DNA from: Tillandsia leiboldiana
Taxonomy: Eukaryota > Streptophyta > Magnoliopsida > Poales > Bromeliaceae
NCBI GenBank assembly: GCA_029204045.2
Contig: JAQNDB010000522.1
Span: 1-64,000, forward strand
DNA length: 64,000 nt
Direction of reading: 5' to 3'
Part shown: positions 35,601 through 48,404 of the stretch, piece by piece
Layout of the letters: each line of letters opens with the position of its first letter
Numbering within the stretch: the first letter of the stretch is position 1
Notes under the pieces: generated by a model
Told to the model about the DNA's origin: nothing
Databases searched by the model: none
What the model saw: only the letters and a program-made list of their open reading frames with translations
Translations under genes and position numbers: made by a program

Positions 35601-37079
35601 ACGGCGACGCTCGGCCGAAGCATCAAAATGCCCGGTTCTAGGGCAAGCCCGTGCGACTCGGATCCTTATCGGATCAGCCTGAAACTTCATGGAGTCCTTG
35701 CTGTCATCGGGAGGAAGAGGTTCAACGGTTCCGATCATGATTTCAATGGTCGAAAAGTCCCCCAACCGAACCTCGTTTTTCCGGCGATAGGAAGCTCCCG
35801 CCGGCCACCCAGGACACGGCGGCGGCTCGGACTACAAGAGGATGATCCCCACAATGTCAGGAAGTCAATGGTAGGGTCTAAGAGCCATCTAAGAACAAAA
35901 ACTTCCAACAACTTACCTTGCCGGAGAAGAGGAAGAAGGAGACCCACCCCCGCGGCGGCGCACGGCGGAGGCCGGCGTCGGTTCACCCCGGCTCGGTTGA
36001 GGCTTCACAGAGGAACACTCAGTTGATATTTGGATCCTCAATTCTCCCTCTTGATGCATCCCACACCAATAAACCGAGAATATGCTCTCTATTCTTTGCG
36101 TTCTTGGGTTGCTCCGGCGACGGGGACGGCGGTGGCGCCGACGCGACGCTTGGGAGAGGTGGAGGAAGGGCGTCGGTTCCAGAGAGGAGGTGAGGGGGTG
36201 GCTCGGGTTCGAGGAGATGCCCTAGGGTTGTATGCATGCGTGTATTAATAAGCATAATGTAACATTTGCATCAAACCCCCCTCCATCACTTGATAGTAAC
36301 AGTTCAGTCCCTCACAGGAGGTTCCTCTCACACCAAAGTCCCTCTCCAAGGAGTTGCACGGTTTTGGAGGCACAAAACTATAGGGTTTTCGCGCAATTTA
36401 TCGCGTTTTCTACCGTATTTTACGCTTTTCGAGGCGTTCTAGTCGTCGAAACGAAAAATGGACTTCGCTACGACGTCCGGCTCGACGAAACCTATCAGGT
36501 AGCGATTTTGGTTCACTAAAATTTTGCTCTCTAATTTTTAAATTCCATCTTATACTGTACCGAAACACAGTTATCGCGTGTTTCGAGGCTCTAGGGCCGT
36601 CAAACAGAAATTTCGTCAGTGCCATTGCGTCCAGAACGATGAAACCGTTCGAAATGACTACCTGGATCACTATATTCGGATTCCGAACAGTGAATTAGTC
36701 AACGTTGTATTCGTCGGGGTCCCGAAAATCAGGGTTACTGTTCATATACAGTAACTCACTTAAGTGCACTGTGCATAGAGCACTGTTACATTGGTCGCGG
36801 CTATTTCGCCCGCTTCTTCGCTGATTTCTGAAAAATCCGACCGTCAGATCGAAAAGTGCTGAATATGAATCTCACTCAGTTCGACGAGACGATCGCAACG
36901 ATCAATTCGGATTTCCAAGATCATGTCTGGATTGGAAAATATCCTTTTTGCCTCGTAAATTGTGCAACTTGCACACTGGCGATTGACCATTTAGGTTAAC
37001 AGGGGTCTTCTGAATTTAAAACCCGCTCAAAATTCGCTTTTAGTCTATTTATTAAAATGAGATATTTCGAGTTTCTACA
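32674..37079 (-). repeat. 3' LTR of the LARD (4,406 bp)
   Basis: It matches the other LTR essentially base for base; the only difference I detect is a one-C length change near 34,393. It contains internal subrepeats: 'cggtac..cc' units at 33,385-33,480, 'atcatgcatatcgg' units at 33,730-33,800, and two GC-rich 'acctgggt..cttcc' blocks at 35,249 and 35,407. ORFs of up to 180 codons lie in the GC-rich 35.4-36.2 kb part; none resembles a known protein. Confidence 0.95.
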
Positions 37080-37982
37080 TCACTTACAACTTAAAAGAAG
37101 TTTCGTCCCCGAAACTTACAACTTAAAAAAAAGTTTTGTTCTCGAAGCTTAAGGTTAACTAAACCACTATTAAGCCTCTAACAGGTTCGCAGTAGTGACA
37201 ATCAGTCACAAAATATCAGCAACTCTCAGGCTACTCTTTTAGACCCAATCTGGTACTCCCCATTACTGGGCAGAGTATTTCCTCAGTTCTTTTGACAGTA
37301 CGTTGTCGGCCGCCAACGTGCTTACCAAAAGAGAAGCGAAATACCATATATCTGTCGCCAACAACTAGTTGGGGACACAACTCACATCTGAAGGTACGTC
37401 ACATACCTCCCATCACAGTCTCTATGTCGATGACATAACATCTACCGAGGGTCACTACCATCTCGTGGTCATGAATGTCACCCTGACAACTCACGAGAAT
37501 CTGGAACTACATTCCAACATTCACTGACACCACACTAGAATTGTCGCATAGGTCAAAATTTTAAATCCTACACAAACCAGGATTACCAACGGGCACGTAG
37601 GCCACTGAACTATAACACGGAAACATTGAAGGATCAACAAGTTGATCAATCTCTGGCAAACTGTAAGGCTGGTGCAATACAAGCAGTCTTCTGCTGCTGT
37701 GCCATCAGCTAGACGATTACGACAAGAACGGTGGTCTAATTTTTAACCACTGTAACTAATCCGAGCCCTTTGGCTCCACTGAAACATCAAGCCCACGGCC
37801 GAAACCATGACCGCGGCTAACCCTTTACTAACAACGATCCCAAAAATGCGAACACGAAACACACCTGAGCTCTAATCCATTTTGCCAAAACCCTGCGCTC
37901 TCTCGTGAACACAAGTCATCCTAGGGTTCGTTCCTAGCCAAACCTAGGCATCGTATTCCTATTGCTCTGATACCATCTAATC
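37080..37982 (-). other. LARD internal domain, non-coding
   Basis: 903 bp with no ORF of retroelement type. The primer-binding site is at 37,964-37,975. A repeated 'acttacaacttaaaa' motif near 37,080-37,135 lies where the polypurine tract should be, but no clean purine run is present. Confidence 0.85.
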
Positions 37983-40900
37983 TGTCACGCCCCGAGTTTA
38001 AAAATCAGGTCTGAAATTTTTTTTTTTTTTTGAATACATCAGAGTTTGCAAAACGGGCGTAACAGACCGCCACACATATAGGAAATCCCCTATCCACAGG
38101 GATAGGGTCTCTCCTATACATGCACGGCTAGGCAAATCCAATCATCAATCAGAGATCAATCAACATCTAAACTAAACAATGACTAGTCAACAGGAATAAT
38201 CCAAATAATCGAGAAGCTGAAATAACATAAATCAGAGTCAACCACAATCATCAGGGGGACAGCTCTATCGTGACAGCCTCACTGGATCGTCCCGACACCC
38301 CTCTACTCGAACGACCTGAAAAACAGTCACCCGAGGGTGTGAGACACACCGGAGTGTATCCCAGTGGGCACGACGAGCCGAGAAATAGCTAATCGTACCT
38401 ACTGGGTACAATAATCTGCGGATAGTAAAGATCATAGGGTAAAGCTGAACAATAAAGCAGATCTACTGATAATCAACAGAATCCACAGATAAGCTAACTA
38501 GGCAGGTAATCAATCATAAGGAACTGCAGATAAGTAATACTGAAAATCGAAATATCGGCTATGCATCAACAAAGAATAACAAGTACTAACCGGTGCCACT
38601 GTTGGTCACGGGGACCTCAGGCGAAGATATCTATGCAGAGCCAATCATAATCATCCTGGATTCCACCTAGCAGAACTGAACCGCAAACCCCGTACCATTG
38701 ATATAGCCAAGAGGATCCTCGTACCAAGCCGGTACAGCCGAGAGTTTTCCTCATATCGGTACAACCAAGGGGCTCCCCGTACCCAGTGATACAACAAGAG
38801 GGGCAAGCTCACGGGTCAAGCAGACCCTTTACCGGTAAAGAACGCAATGTGGGGGATCAATCCCACAGCGTACGCGAACGAACAGCAGGTGCACAATCAT
38901 CACAATGCGAATGCTAAATCTCACGGTCCACAGACCGGGTAATCGGCAATATGCCGGAAATCCCCACAGGGATGCAGATGTCTATGTATATCAGTCATAT
39001 ATCATACAGTCTAGAATACAAGAAATGTGTATCTATCAATCATGCATATCGGAATATCGAATAGTATCCAACAATCAGGATCAATCAATCATGCATATCG
39101 GGATATCAACAATAAATCGGCTGACAGGAATCAACAAGTGCCATCAAATCATGTAGATCTATATACTGAAAGAGCTGATGAACAGACATGTATATGGTAT
39201 GTCTCATGAAGATCAAGGTCTATCAGAAATATAAAAACTGATAAACAGGTACGTAAGATGTGTCTCACGTAGATCAAGATCTATCAGGACTAATCATAGG
39301 GCATGTCAATACAATCGTCAAGGCTAATCTAGATAAAATCAGCAGGTATATATGATGAGTCTAATCAAGTCAGTGTCAATCGGTGAAATCATGATATGTC
39401 AAGATAGGTCATATATATAATCAGCAGGGCAATCAAAAACAGGTGTCCGACTGGACTAAAGCAACCAGAGGGCCGAATAGATCAAGCCCGGACCGAAGCT
39501 AACCCACCTGAATGTAGGCCGATCCAACGACTCCAACAGAAGGCTCATGGGCCGGAGTCAGACTGCAAGGACCTGAATCACGAATGCTAATCAGGGACGG
39601 ATAACAACATCTATAAACTGTTCCTTTACATCGAAGTACGCGGAACTCGCGCCGAAAGCCGTTAAACCGGCGATTTTGCCGATTTACGATTCGATATCCG
39701 TTTTCCCGCTCAACGAAAGTCTATGGTCCTCTAACGAAAAGCTTAGAGGGTGCGTACACACTGTCCAAAGACAGCCAGCATGTTACATTTGCAACTTAAT
39801 CCATTATTTACCTTTAAATCGCATAATTACACCAATTTGAACACTGTTTTGACCCGTTCTTCCAAACCAGAAATCCAAAGACAGCGCCGCAAGTTTCAGC
39901 GTGTCCGTTACGACAAGACGAAGCTCGTGCTCACCATTTGGGAGCAGCACGAGATCCGAGGAAAACTTCGGGCCATGATTTTCCTCTCTACCATAGCCAA
40001 ATAGCATTTTTGTTTCTCCGGCTCATCAAAACCAAAATCTAACACGAGCATCGCGTCCAGTGACCCCAAATTAGTCAAGAGCACACTGTCGCGGCTTCGC
40101 AAACAGACCCATACCCTACTACGGGCAACTATTCTCTTAACACTTAGTTTTTAATACAACTTTAAATCCATTCATCAAAAATCGAAAAGTTATATATCAA
40201 AGTGCCTCTGGACAGTGCCAGGACACTGGGGCTCACCTTATTTTTAGTCCAAAACTGATGGATCAACCAGATCCAAGTCCCTTGCTCTCTAACACTTTGA
40301 TAATGCACCACACACACATCCACTCAGACCCAATTTGATCTGAAGTGAGCACTGAGCTCAGGGAATGATTTAAAACAACTTTCATATTTAGATCGAAGTC
40401 TAATTACCAACTTTTCTTCTTTGAAACATTTCATCGAACACCTTGTGGGCGCAAAAATCAACAAGCAACCAAGCTTTTTGCCCGGCTTGTTCACTGCACA
40501 GGGGCAACCTGGGGACTTCCAACTTGTATGTAAAGCAAGCATACAAGGTTTAAAGCTTACCTGGGTAACTTTCCGGCGGCGCGGAGCGGCGACGATCGCC
40601 GACGACGAAGCTTGGTGAGCTCGGACAATAACATGGTGCAACCACAAAGAGTAAAAACCCGACGTCAAAAACTTCATGCAACTGCATGAATGACTTATAA
40701 ACGATAAAAGGAACCTACCTGGGTCGCTTTCCCATCGCGCGAAGTCCCGGCGACCGCCGGCGGCGGAGCTCGGCCAAGCTCGAGAGAGCTCTAATGGCGG
40801 ATTTTGATCCGGTGCACGAGAGGTCCTCCAACTTGGACCATAATGCTTCTCTTGGTGCTACGGTGCTTGCCGAGGTGGTGGCCGGCGGCACGGGTGAGCT

Positions 40901-42389
40901 GCGGCGCCGGACGGCGACGCTCGGCCGAAGCATCAAAATGCCCGGTTCTAGGGCAAGCCCGTGCGACTCGGATCCTTATCGGATCAGCCTGAAACTTCAT
41001 GGAGTCCTTGCTGTCATCGGGAGGAAGAGGTTCAACGGTTCCGATCATGATTTCAATGGTCGAAAAGTCCCCCAACCGAACCTCGTTTTTCCGGCGATAG
41101 GAAGCTCCCGCCGGCCACCCAGGACACGGCGGCGGCTCGGACTACAAGAGGATGATCCCCACAATGTCAGGAAGTCAATGGTAGGGTCTAAGAGCCATCT
41201 AAGAACAAAAACTTCCAACAACTTACCTTGCCGGAGAAGAGGAAGAAGGAGACCCACCCCCGCGGCGGCGCACGGCGGAGGCCGGCGTCGGTTCACCCCG
41301 GCTCGGTTGAGGCTTCACAGAGGAACACTCAGTTGATATTTGGATCCTCAATTCTCCCTCTTGATGCATCCCACACCAATAAACCGAGAATATGCTCTCT
41401 ATTCTTTGCGTTCTTGGGTTGCTCCGGCGACGGGGACGGCGGTGGCGCCGACGCGACGCTTGGGAGAGGTGGAGGAAGGGCGTCGGTTCCAGAGAGGAGG
41501 TGAGGGGGTGGCTCGGGTTCGAGGAGATGCCCTAGGGTTGTATGCATGCGTGTATTAATAAGCATAATGTAACATTTGCATCAAACCCCCCTCCATCACT
41601 TGATAGTAACAGTTCAGTCCCTCACAGGAGGTTCCTCTCACACCAAAGTCCCTCTCCAAGGAGTTGCACGGTTTTGGAGGCACAAAACTATAGGGTTTTC
41701 GCGCAATTTATCGCGTTTTCTACCGTATTTTACGCTTTTCGAGGCGTTCTAGTCGTCGAAACGAAAAATGGACTTCGCTACGACGTCCGGCTCGACGAAA
41801 CCTATCAGGTAGCGATTTTGGTTCACTAAAATTTTGCTCTCTAATTTTTAAATTCCATCTTATACTGTACCGAAACACAGTTATCGCGTGTTTCGAGGCT
41901 CTAGGGCCGTCAAACAGAAATTTCGTCAGTGCCATTGCGTCCAGAACGATGAAACCGTTCGAAATGACTACCTGGATCACTATATTCGGATTCCGAACAG
42001 TGAATTAGTCAACGTTGTATTCGTCGGGGTCCCGAAAATCAGGGTTACTGTTCATATACAGTAACTCACTTAAGTGCACTGTGCATAGAGCACTGTTACA
42101 TTGGTCGCGGCTATTTCGCCCGCTTCTTCGCTGATTTCTGAAAAATCCGACCGTCAGATCGAAAAGTGCTGAATATGAATCTCACTCAGTTCGACGAGAC
42201 GATCGCAACGATCAATTCGGATTTCCAAGATCATGTCTGGATTGGAAAATATCCTTTTTGCCTCGTAAATTGTGCAACTTGCACACTGGCGATTGACCAT
42301 TTAGGTTAACAGGGGTCTTCTGAATTTAAAACCCGCTCAAAATTCGCTTTTAGTCTATTTATTAAAATGAGATATTTCGAGTTTCTACA
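37983..42389 (-). repeat. 5' LTR of the LARD (4,407 bp)
   Basis: Promoter-side LTR for the minus-strand element and the twin of 32,674-37,079. The duplicated LTR ORFs (for example 40,794-41,336) simply repeat those of the first LTR. Confidence 0.95.
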
Positions 42390-42394
42390 ATATA

Positions 42395-43264
42395 TATAAA
42401 AGATTCAATCAATCTCAAACCATGCGGTACTCTCACTGCCGATTAATGATAACCCCGAATTTTTTAAGGTAACAACCAACGAAAAAAATATTTTCGAGCG
42501 AAATTTGAGGTTGTTGCGCACGTGGGTAAGTGCACTGCGAGTGACCAGACCCAAAGAATATAATTTTCCAATTTCGCTCGAAATTTTAAAATTTTAGGCC
42601 GGGCCGGACAGGGCAACTGCGGGCCTAGTATTTTTTTTTGAATTTAAAAATTGTTATCTTGAAAAATTTATAAAAAATATATAAATATTTTTTTAACTAT
42701 TAATAAGATATTATAGTTAAAAATAATTAAAGTTTAGACCTTTTAATTTTTTATACCAAAAAATTAAATTTAAAATTTTAAAAAGTATTTGAATAAGAGT
42801 TAACAAAAATTATATATTTTTTTATAATTGAATTGAATTTAAATTTCGGCCGGTAGTACAATTTGTAAATTATATATTTTTTTACGAGCCGGGACGAGCT
42901 TGGTCCGGCTGGGCCGGGCCTGGTCGGGTCTCCTATTTTTTGAAATTTAAAATTTGTTTTCTTTAAAAATCTTTAAAAAATGTATAAATATTTTTAGAAT
43001 TTTTAAAATTTAAATTGATTCAAAATTTTAAATTAAAGTTTTAAATTATATTCAAACTTACGAATCAGATTTAAAACTTAAATTTAATTTTAAATATATT
43101 ATTTGAATTTAAACAATTGATTATTTGATATGTCTATTTTTAAACCATTCATTTTTTCAAACATAATTTATTTATAATTATTTATTTTTTATTATAATTC
43201 ATTTGAAATAATTTTTTTATTCTATTTAGAATTTTAAATGCCTCAAAATTTTAATTGAAATTCA
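42395..43264. repeat. AT-rich repeat with short GGGCCGG tracts
   Basis: Right flank of the LARD. It is related to 29,740-30,300 (same 'aaacaattgattatttgat', 'tttagaattttaaatgcctc' blocks), with GC words at about 42,595-42,630 and 42,890-42,930. It belongs to the same family as the pre-insertion flank. Confidence 0.6.
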
Positions 43265-45280
43265 TAAGCTAATTTCTCAGGATTGAGAATAATTCTCAAA
43301 TTCCTCAGCCAATCGGTGAAATTCGGTCCGGTTAAGCGATTAGTATCAAATATTTTGACAAATGAGTTAGAGGCGACCATTTTCTGCAGATGGTTAAGAT
43401 TCTAATTAGTTGTGTACTTAATCATAATCCATTTTGATTAGGGTCTTTAAATCTAAATGGTGCCTCCCACTAATTTTAGCGAATCTCCACACTCTCCGAG
43501 TGGAGAAAACGAAAACTTTACTAAAAGTTTCTAGTGGGAATTGCGGTCCCATCTGTTTGCACACTACCTCATCCTAACAGATTCTTGGCAATGAGTAAAA
43601 AAATGAGTGAACAACTCTTGTTCAACGCTTCTCAAGCAAATCGCAATTTCATCTTTGGCCTTCAAAAATATAGGCCTCATCCTAACAGATTTTTGGCCTT
43701 ATCTTTTGGTTAAGTTAGACCCACCGTTCATCATGCAAAATAAAAAAAGTCATTGAATCCTCATCCAGACAGATTCTTGGATTCAACCCCTTTCTTACCA
43801 CATAGCATCTCATGCCAATAGAATGATTGCGGCTCCCTAATGCAACTGACCCCCGTGTCCGGGTGCATCAATCAACACTACAGAGACGCCCACACCCTAC
43901 AACGATGTAAAGGGTTCATAACACCACTAACTTAATATTTTATTTAGGGAGATTTACTATCTCATCAGTTTTAATTTATTATTAATTTACATCTCATGCA
44001 AACCATCGCATCATATGCACACATATATCACATATATATAATAATAACTACCGGTGATGATCATGGATTTTAACTTGATTCGGGCCTGAGCCACTAGGCC
44101 GGAATCGGGTCAGAGGGTATTACACAAAAAAAAAAAAAAACCTTGCTCTGCATCTTGATAGGATTTGAGTAGATCAACTCTTGTCAGCTCCCTCGATCAA
44201 TATTTGGTCCAAACTTGATATGCACCGCATCAACTCTTGAATGGAACAAATCGTCATGAAACCTGAACTACCCTTTTACCCTTTAATTTTGCAACAATTA
44301 CAATACAACCCATAATAATAATGAGACGCGCAGGTCTCCAAATTACATAATATAATTGGTGCACGCAGGCACCCAAAATAAATCTAACACTGGGTCCTTA
44401 TTAAATTACACCAATTCACATCATCACATGATACATGTACATCACAAGGTAGCTATCCATGATCATCACCTCATACACATCACAGGCATATAATATAAAA
44501 TAAAATTCTCTAATTCGATTTCTAATTAATTGGGTTCGAATTAATTTTAAATTGTGATTTTGCACAAAGCAACCACATGGCGTGCATGACTGCACCATGT
44601 AAATGCGTTCAAAACACATTGCGGCAAGCACGTGCAATGAAAACCATGAATTAATAAATTAGTGTTGCTATACACTAATCCGTCATGCATGGTAATGCTA
44701 ATTAATTAGAATTGCAGCGCCTTGCCCGCATGCACTAATTTAATTAGCATTGCAGCATGCACTAATTTAATTAGCATTAGTGCCGTGCCAATAGTGCATC
44801 GTGCGTTAATTTTAATTAATGTTTCAAAACAATCAAAATAATGTACGCAAAAACAATCTTCATTGTTTTGATTTTGATCGTTTCAGAAAACCCAATCAAC
44901 ATCGAAAAAGAGATTAGATTTAAAACAAACGACGAGGGTGGCTCTGATACCACTGTAAGAAAAATAATCGGAGATGCGCAGCGGAAGAAAGAGACGCAAA
45001 TAAATTTTTTCTAAACCAAAGATCACCTCGTGTTTTGTTTTAGATCGTTAATAAGGGTAATCTAATTGAACTTATCAATTATGATTTATTTTTCACCTTG
45101 CGCGGGTCGAGATCACCGCGAAGCCGACGATCGTTGGTAAAAATTGTTCTTCCTTGCTAGCCGCGCACGCGCCCGGCCTCTACTTGCGTCCACACGGAAT
45201 CACGCCCTGATCGAAATAGTCGATCGCCTTGATTCGCGATCCGATCACGAATTTAAATTTTAAATAACAACATCAACTAT
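43265..45280 (-). mobile_element. Truncated LTR retrotransposon fragment
   Basis: GCTCTGATACCA (44,941-44,952) is the complement of an initiator-Met primer site, and one base further a TGTAAGAAAAA boundary (44,954) marks the end of an LTR that runs right to about 45,280, where it is cut by unrelated sequence. Left of it (43,265-44,940) is internal sequence with no retroviral domain and many stops. The second LTR and the target duplication are not seen. It is a decayed, minus-oriented element, possibly Copia-like from the 'gcgcagcggaag' word. Confidence 0.65.
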
Positions 45281-45643
45281 AAAAATTAAAAAATTAAAGA
45301 TATTAATTTCAATTCTTAACAACATTCAAAAAATTTTAAATACATGAAAAATAAAAACACCAACTTTTTTAATATTTAGTCTTAACAAATTAATAGACAT
45401 CGAAAATAATACCAAGCCAATGTTGTGAATAAAAGACATCAAGGATGCTAACATCCACAAACCATCCAACGGTGCATAAACTCACATGCAACAATAAGAT
45501 AGAAGTCAGTGATAATACTCCTTTATAGCTCTTTGATATGACCTCTAGCCTACCTAATCATAGGCCCATACAATGCAATTGTACATCCCAGATTGTGATT
45601 CTAAGTATGCAGTTCTCTGTGTTATCTGTAGGGTCATGCAATC
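45281..45643. repeat. Chimeric filler block from two nearby loci
   Basis: 45,281-45,370 equals 46,918-47,007 (90 bp), and 45,371-45,643 equals 52,216-52,488 (273 bp), both in direct orientation with essentially no differences and the same lengths. The two copied pieces abut with a 3-base TTT overlap. This is the structure expected from template switching during break repair. Confidence 0.85.
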
Positions 45644-45824
45644 CTACTTTGTAGATAATGATTTTAACAACAATGATAAAGAAATTGTGCACAAGTAGAG
45701 GTCTGTACTAACTGCAAATCTTAGTGGATGATTAATTTGTCACATTAGAGACATAGAGCGATTCTCAGACTTCTTGAAATGAGAATTTTGATGAGAGAGA
45801 GAGAGAGAGCTCACTTTGCGATCT

Positions 45825-45936
45825 CGAGGCGATGGCGGAGACGATTGGGCCCTGGGCGAAGATCGATCTGTAGATCTCCACGAGTCTCGAGACGATGGCA
45901 GAGACGATCGGGCCCTGGGCGAGAATCGATCTGTAG
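45825..45936. repeat. Short tandem duplication, about 60-bp period
   Basis: Two copies of 'gatggc(g/a)gagacgat(t/c)gggccctggg' followed by 'atcgatctgtag', next to a (GA)n tract (45,795-45,810). The minus-strand SR-rich ORF here is a repeat artefact. Confidence 0.7.
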
Positions 45937-45959
45937 TAAATTTTACTTTTTTGTTTAGC

Positions 45960-46800
45960 AACTTTAACTCCTATTTTTTATAACCCTCCAAAACATAGGA
46001 CCCCTATTTCGGTCCTGCATCACAAAGACCAGTTTTTAGTTTAAAATAACAAAGAATAATGACTAATCTAGTAAATTCAACAAAACATCAGTCAATTTGG
46101 TCAGGAAATAGTGTCAAAACACGGTAAAAGTTATTTGACTCGGAACCATGACAGAGACAGCTAAATTGGTAAAAAAGATTGATACTGCTGGCCCCCGAGA
46201 GAATATCAAACTGAAAAATAGCTTGTTGTTTGATTCAGTAGTTTGTTAGTCTCATAAACTAATCAGATACAAGAACGTAATAATTGATCGCTTCAACTGC
46301 GAACTAAGTATGTCAATAAAGAGACACTACCAATCATTAGTTTCACATGGCATCAGAAAAGGTGAGAAAGTTTTAGTTCATTACCGGGGGGGGGGGGGGG
46401 GAACCAACTGGAATATGCTAGTGTCGAGCTTTGACAGGAGTAAGTTATTCTATACAGATTGGCAAAGCTTGTGATGCATCGTTCTTTAAGTGCACAGGAC
46501 ACTTTATTCCGGTACTTCAGTTCAACATCTGATGGATCCAGTATTAACAGTCAAAATGTACCAGGAATTACCACTTTAACTGTAAAATGTCTGACATCAA
46601 TAAAAATAAAAAAAGAGATATTCAATTAATACTTTCAATGGTTGATGCAGAAAATGCAGAGAGAGATCACAATAAAACTGCTGTACCATATACATTGGAA
46701 AACGCTGTCCTATTTGATGGGATTTAGACAACAGTTGAGGCAAATTTCTATGCTAGAAACATGTAAAAGCAATATGACAGTCTATATTGATAATATTATT
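45960..46800. other. No gene recognised; contains a poly-G run
   Basis: Unique-looking AT-rich DNA with a 16-base G run at 46,386-46,401. No exon-like segment was recognised. Confidence 0.4.
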
Positions 46801-46802
46801 AC

Positions 46803-46897
46803 CTATTAGCTTCTGACACTGACAGTCCCCACAAGGCACCTGCCGCCCTCTCCTGAAGGCCTTGAGAAGCATTTGAACAAGCTTGTGCAAGTGCAAC
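46803..46897 (-). pseudogene. ARABIDILLO exon (armadillo repeats), fragment A
   Basis: A 95-nt exon with AG acceptor and GT donor encodes VALAQACSNASQGLQERAAG followed by ALWGLSVSEAN plus a split codon AG. This matches armadillo-repeat sequence of plant ARABIDILLO, an F-box/armadillo protein promoting lateral-root development. The reading frame is intact, but it is a single exon of a roughly 900-residue protein. The exon that should follow it lies upstream, at 47,869-47,932. Confidence 0.8.
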
Positions 46898-47868
46898 CTA
46901 AATACAAACATAAAAGTAAAAATTAAAAAATTAAAGATATTAATTTCAATTCTTAACAACATTCAAAAAATTTTAAATACATGAAAAATAAAAACACCAA
47001 CTTTTTTATGAATATATTATTTTTTACAAGTATTTTATTAAAATATAAATAATTTTCTGGACTGATCGTGGCAAGACAAATTCGGAGCGGATCAAAACTT
47101 TTTCCATTTCGTACACCGAATCTATCTTGGATCATAAAAACTACCACGAATCTTTTGTTTTTCCCATTTACTATCCCATTCAGGGAGGATTAAGGGGAAA
47201 GCTCCACCATTCTAGATCCATTTGCATCCTTATTTACATCATACAATTATACAAGTGCTCGTGGCATTTCGCAGATTGGCTATTTTGGCATAGGCAGAAC
47301 ACAACATCTGTTTTGATACATCATGCACTTGTACAAGTGCCTACAAAATTATAGACTCCTAGTTATATATAGAAGAACATGACAAGACGAGCAAACATTA
47401 CAAAACAAACGACTCGAATTTATGGCATATGCATACGCATAGGCATAACAAAGAGCCCACTTCGTTACCCTTTAACATGCATTTACCAATACATAAATTG
47501 CTCTCAAAACAAAAGCCTTAAAATTATACACGGAAGAATCAATAATAAAAACAATACTCTTTAATTGCAGTCATGCAAACTGCTTAAAGTGTGAAAGAGA
47601 CATTAAAAGAAGCGATAACCCTTGTTTGCAGTCTTTGAAGGTGACTAGGTGTTGTCTCATGTTCTGTTAAGTCAATATGCCTACTACACCGGATTTACCA
47701 CTCCAAAAATCACCAAGCACATAAAACATAAATTAGCTTCAACTGTAAATTAGCTCTAAAATATAATTCTAATAACTCAGCAGGTGATTTCATGACAAAA
47801 AAGGAGTTTAAACAGTAAAAAAGTTAAGCAGCTAAAAGCAGCTTAACAAAGGCAAAAAAAAAACTTAC

Positions 47869-47932
47869 TTCAGCCTCAGATCGGGCCAGTGCAATTAGAG
47901 GTGCAATTTCGCCTTCTCGTCCAATTGCAATG
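47869..47932 (-). pseudogene. ARABIDILLO exon, fragment B (out of order)
   Basis: A 64-nt exon that begins with the single base completing a split AG|C Ser codon, then IAIGREGEIAPLIALARSEA and E, ending at a GTAAGT donor. Phase and sequence show that it normally follows directly after fragment A. On the minus strand it is encountered first, so the two exons are in inverted order although on the same strand. Confidence 0.78.
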
Positions 47933-47939
47933 CTAGGAC

Positions 47940-48369
47940 CAGAAAAAGAAAAAATTAAATTTAAACCATATAAAAAAAGAAAAACAAACAAAAAAAAGAA
48001 AACATATTGATGCAGGAACAAACAAATCCAATTGGCTAGATCCATTGGTTCGATTCACTGGACCTTGTGGATTGATTTGGTTAGAAACCAAATTAATCTC
48101 TCTTGCCTTACATGGAATATGAGATACCAAACGACGATGGATCTAATTTTGAAGAATTTTATTTTATTACCATATGAGAAATGATCTATATATGGAGAAT
48201 TTTATTTCAATTTTCTTTTTCTTAGGAATTAGGATTTGGATTTTATTAGATTTTTTTTTTTCACATTAGATTTTATTACCATATGAGAAATGTCTACTTC
48301 CCCTTGGCCAATCCAACCATCCTTTAATAATTTTCAAATCCATAAATAACTGCACAATATCTTAAGAAT

Positions 48370-48404
<35 letters not shown>

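Larger units (their letters stand above)
32674..42389 (-). mobile_element. LARD-type LTR retrotransposon, very young
   Basis: Complete 9,716-bp element with LTRs 32,674-37,079 and 37,983-42,389. It is flanked by a perfect ATATA target duplication (32,669-32,673 and 42,390-42,394). Both LTRs start TG and end CA. The primer site TGGTATCAGAGC (initiator Met tRNA type) lies on the minus strand at 37,964-37,975, 7 nt from the 37,983 LTR, so the element is transcribed on the minus strand. The interior is only 903 bp and encodes no gag, protease, RT or integrase. Long LTRs with a short non-coding core define LARDs, which rely on proteins from an autonomous partner. The interior next to the 3' LTR has 'ttcggggacgaaac'-type words as found at the end of Ty3/gypsy (Tekay/Del-like) pol, suggesting that origin. 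Confidence 0.95.

Noticed and set aside
35484..36026. 180-codon ORF, repeated at 40,794-41,336, as a novel gene
   Set aside because: It lies within both LTRs of the LARD, overlaps ORFs on the other strand in the same GC-rich patch, and shows no recognisable domain.
32674..42389. Tandem 5.3-kb gene-containing duplication
   Set aside because: The two copies are LTRs: TG/CA ends, primer-binding site, ATATA target duplication, and a third segment that is not duplicated.
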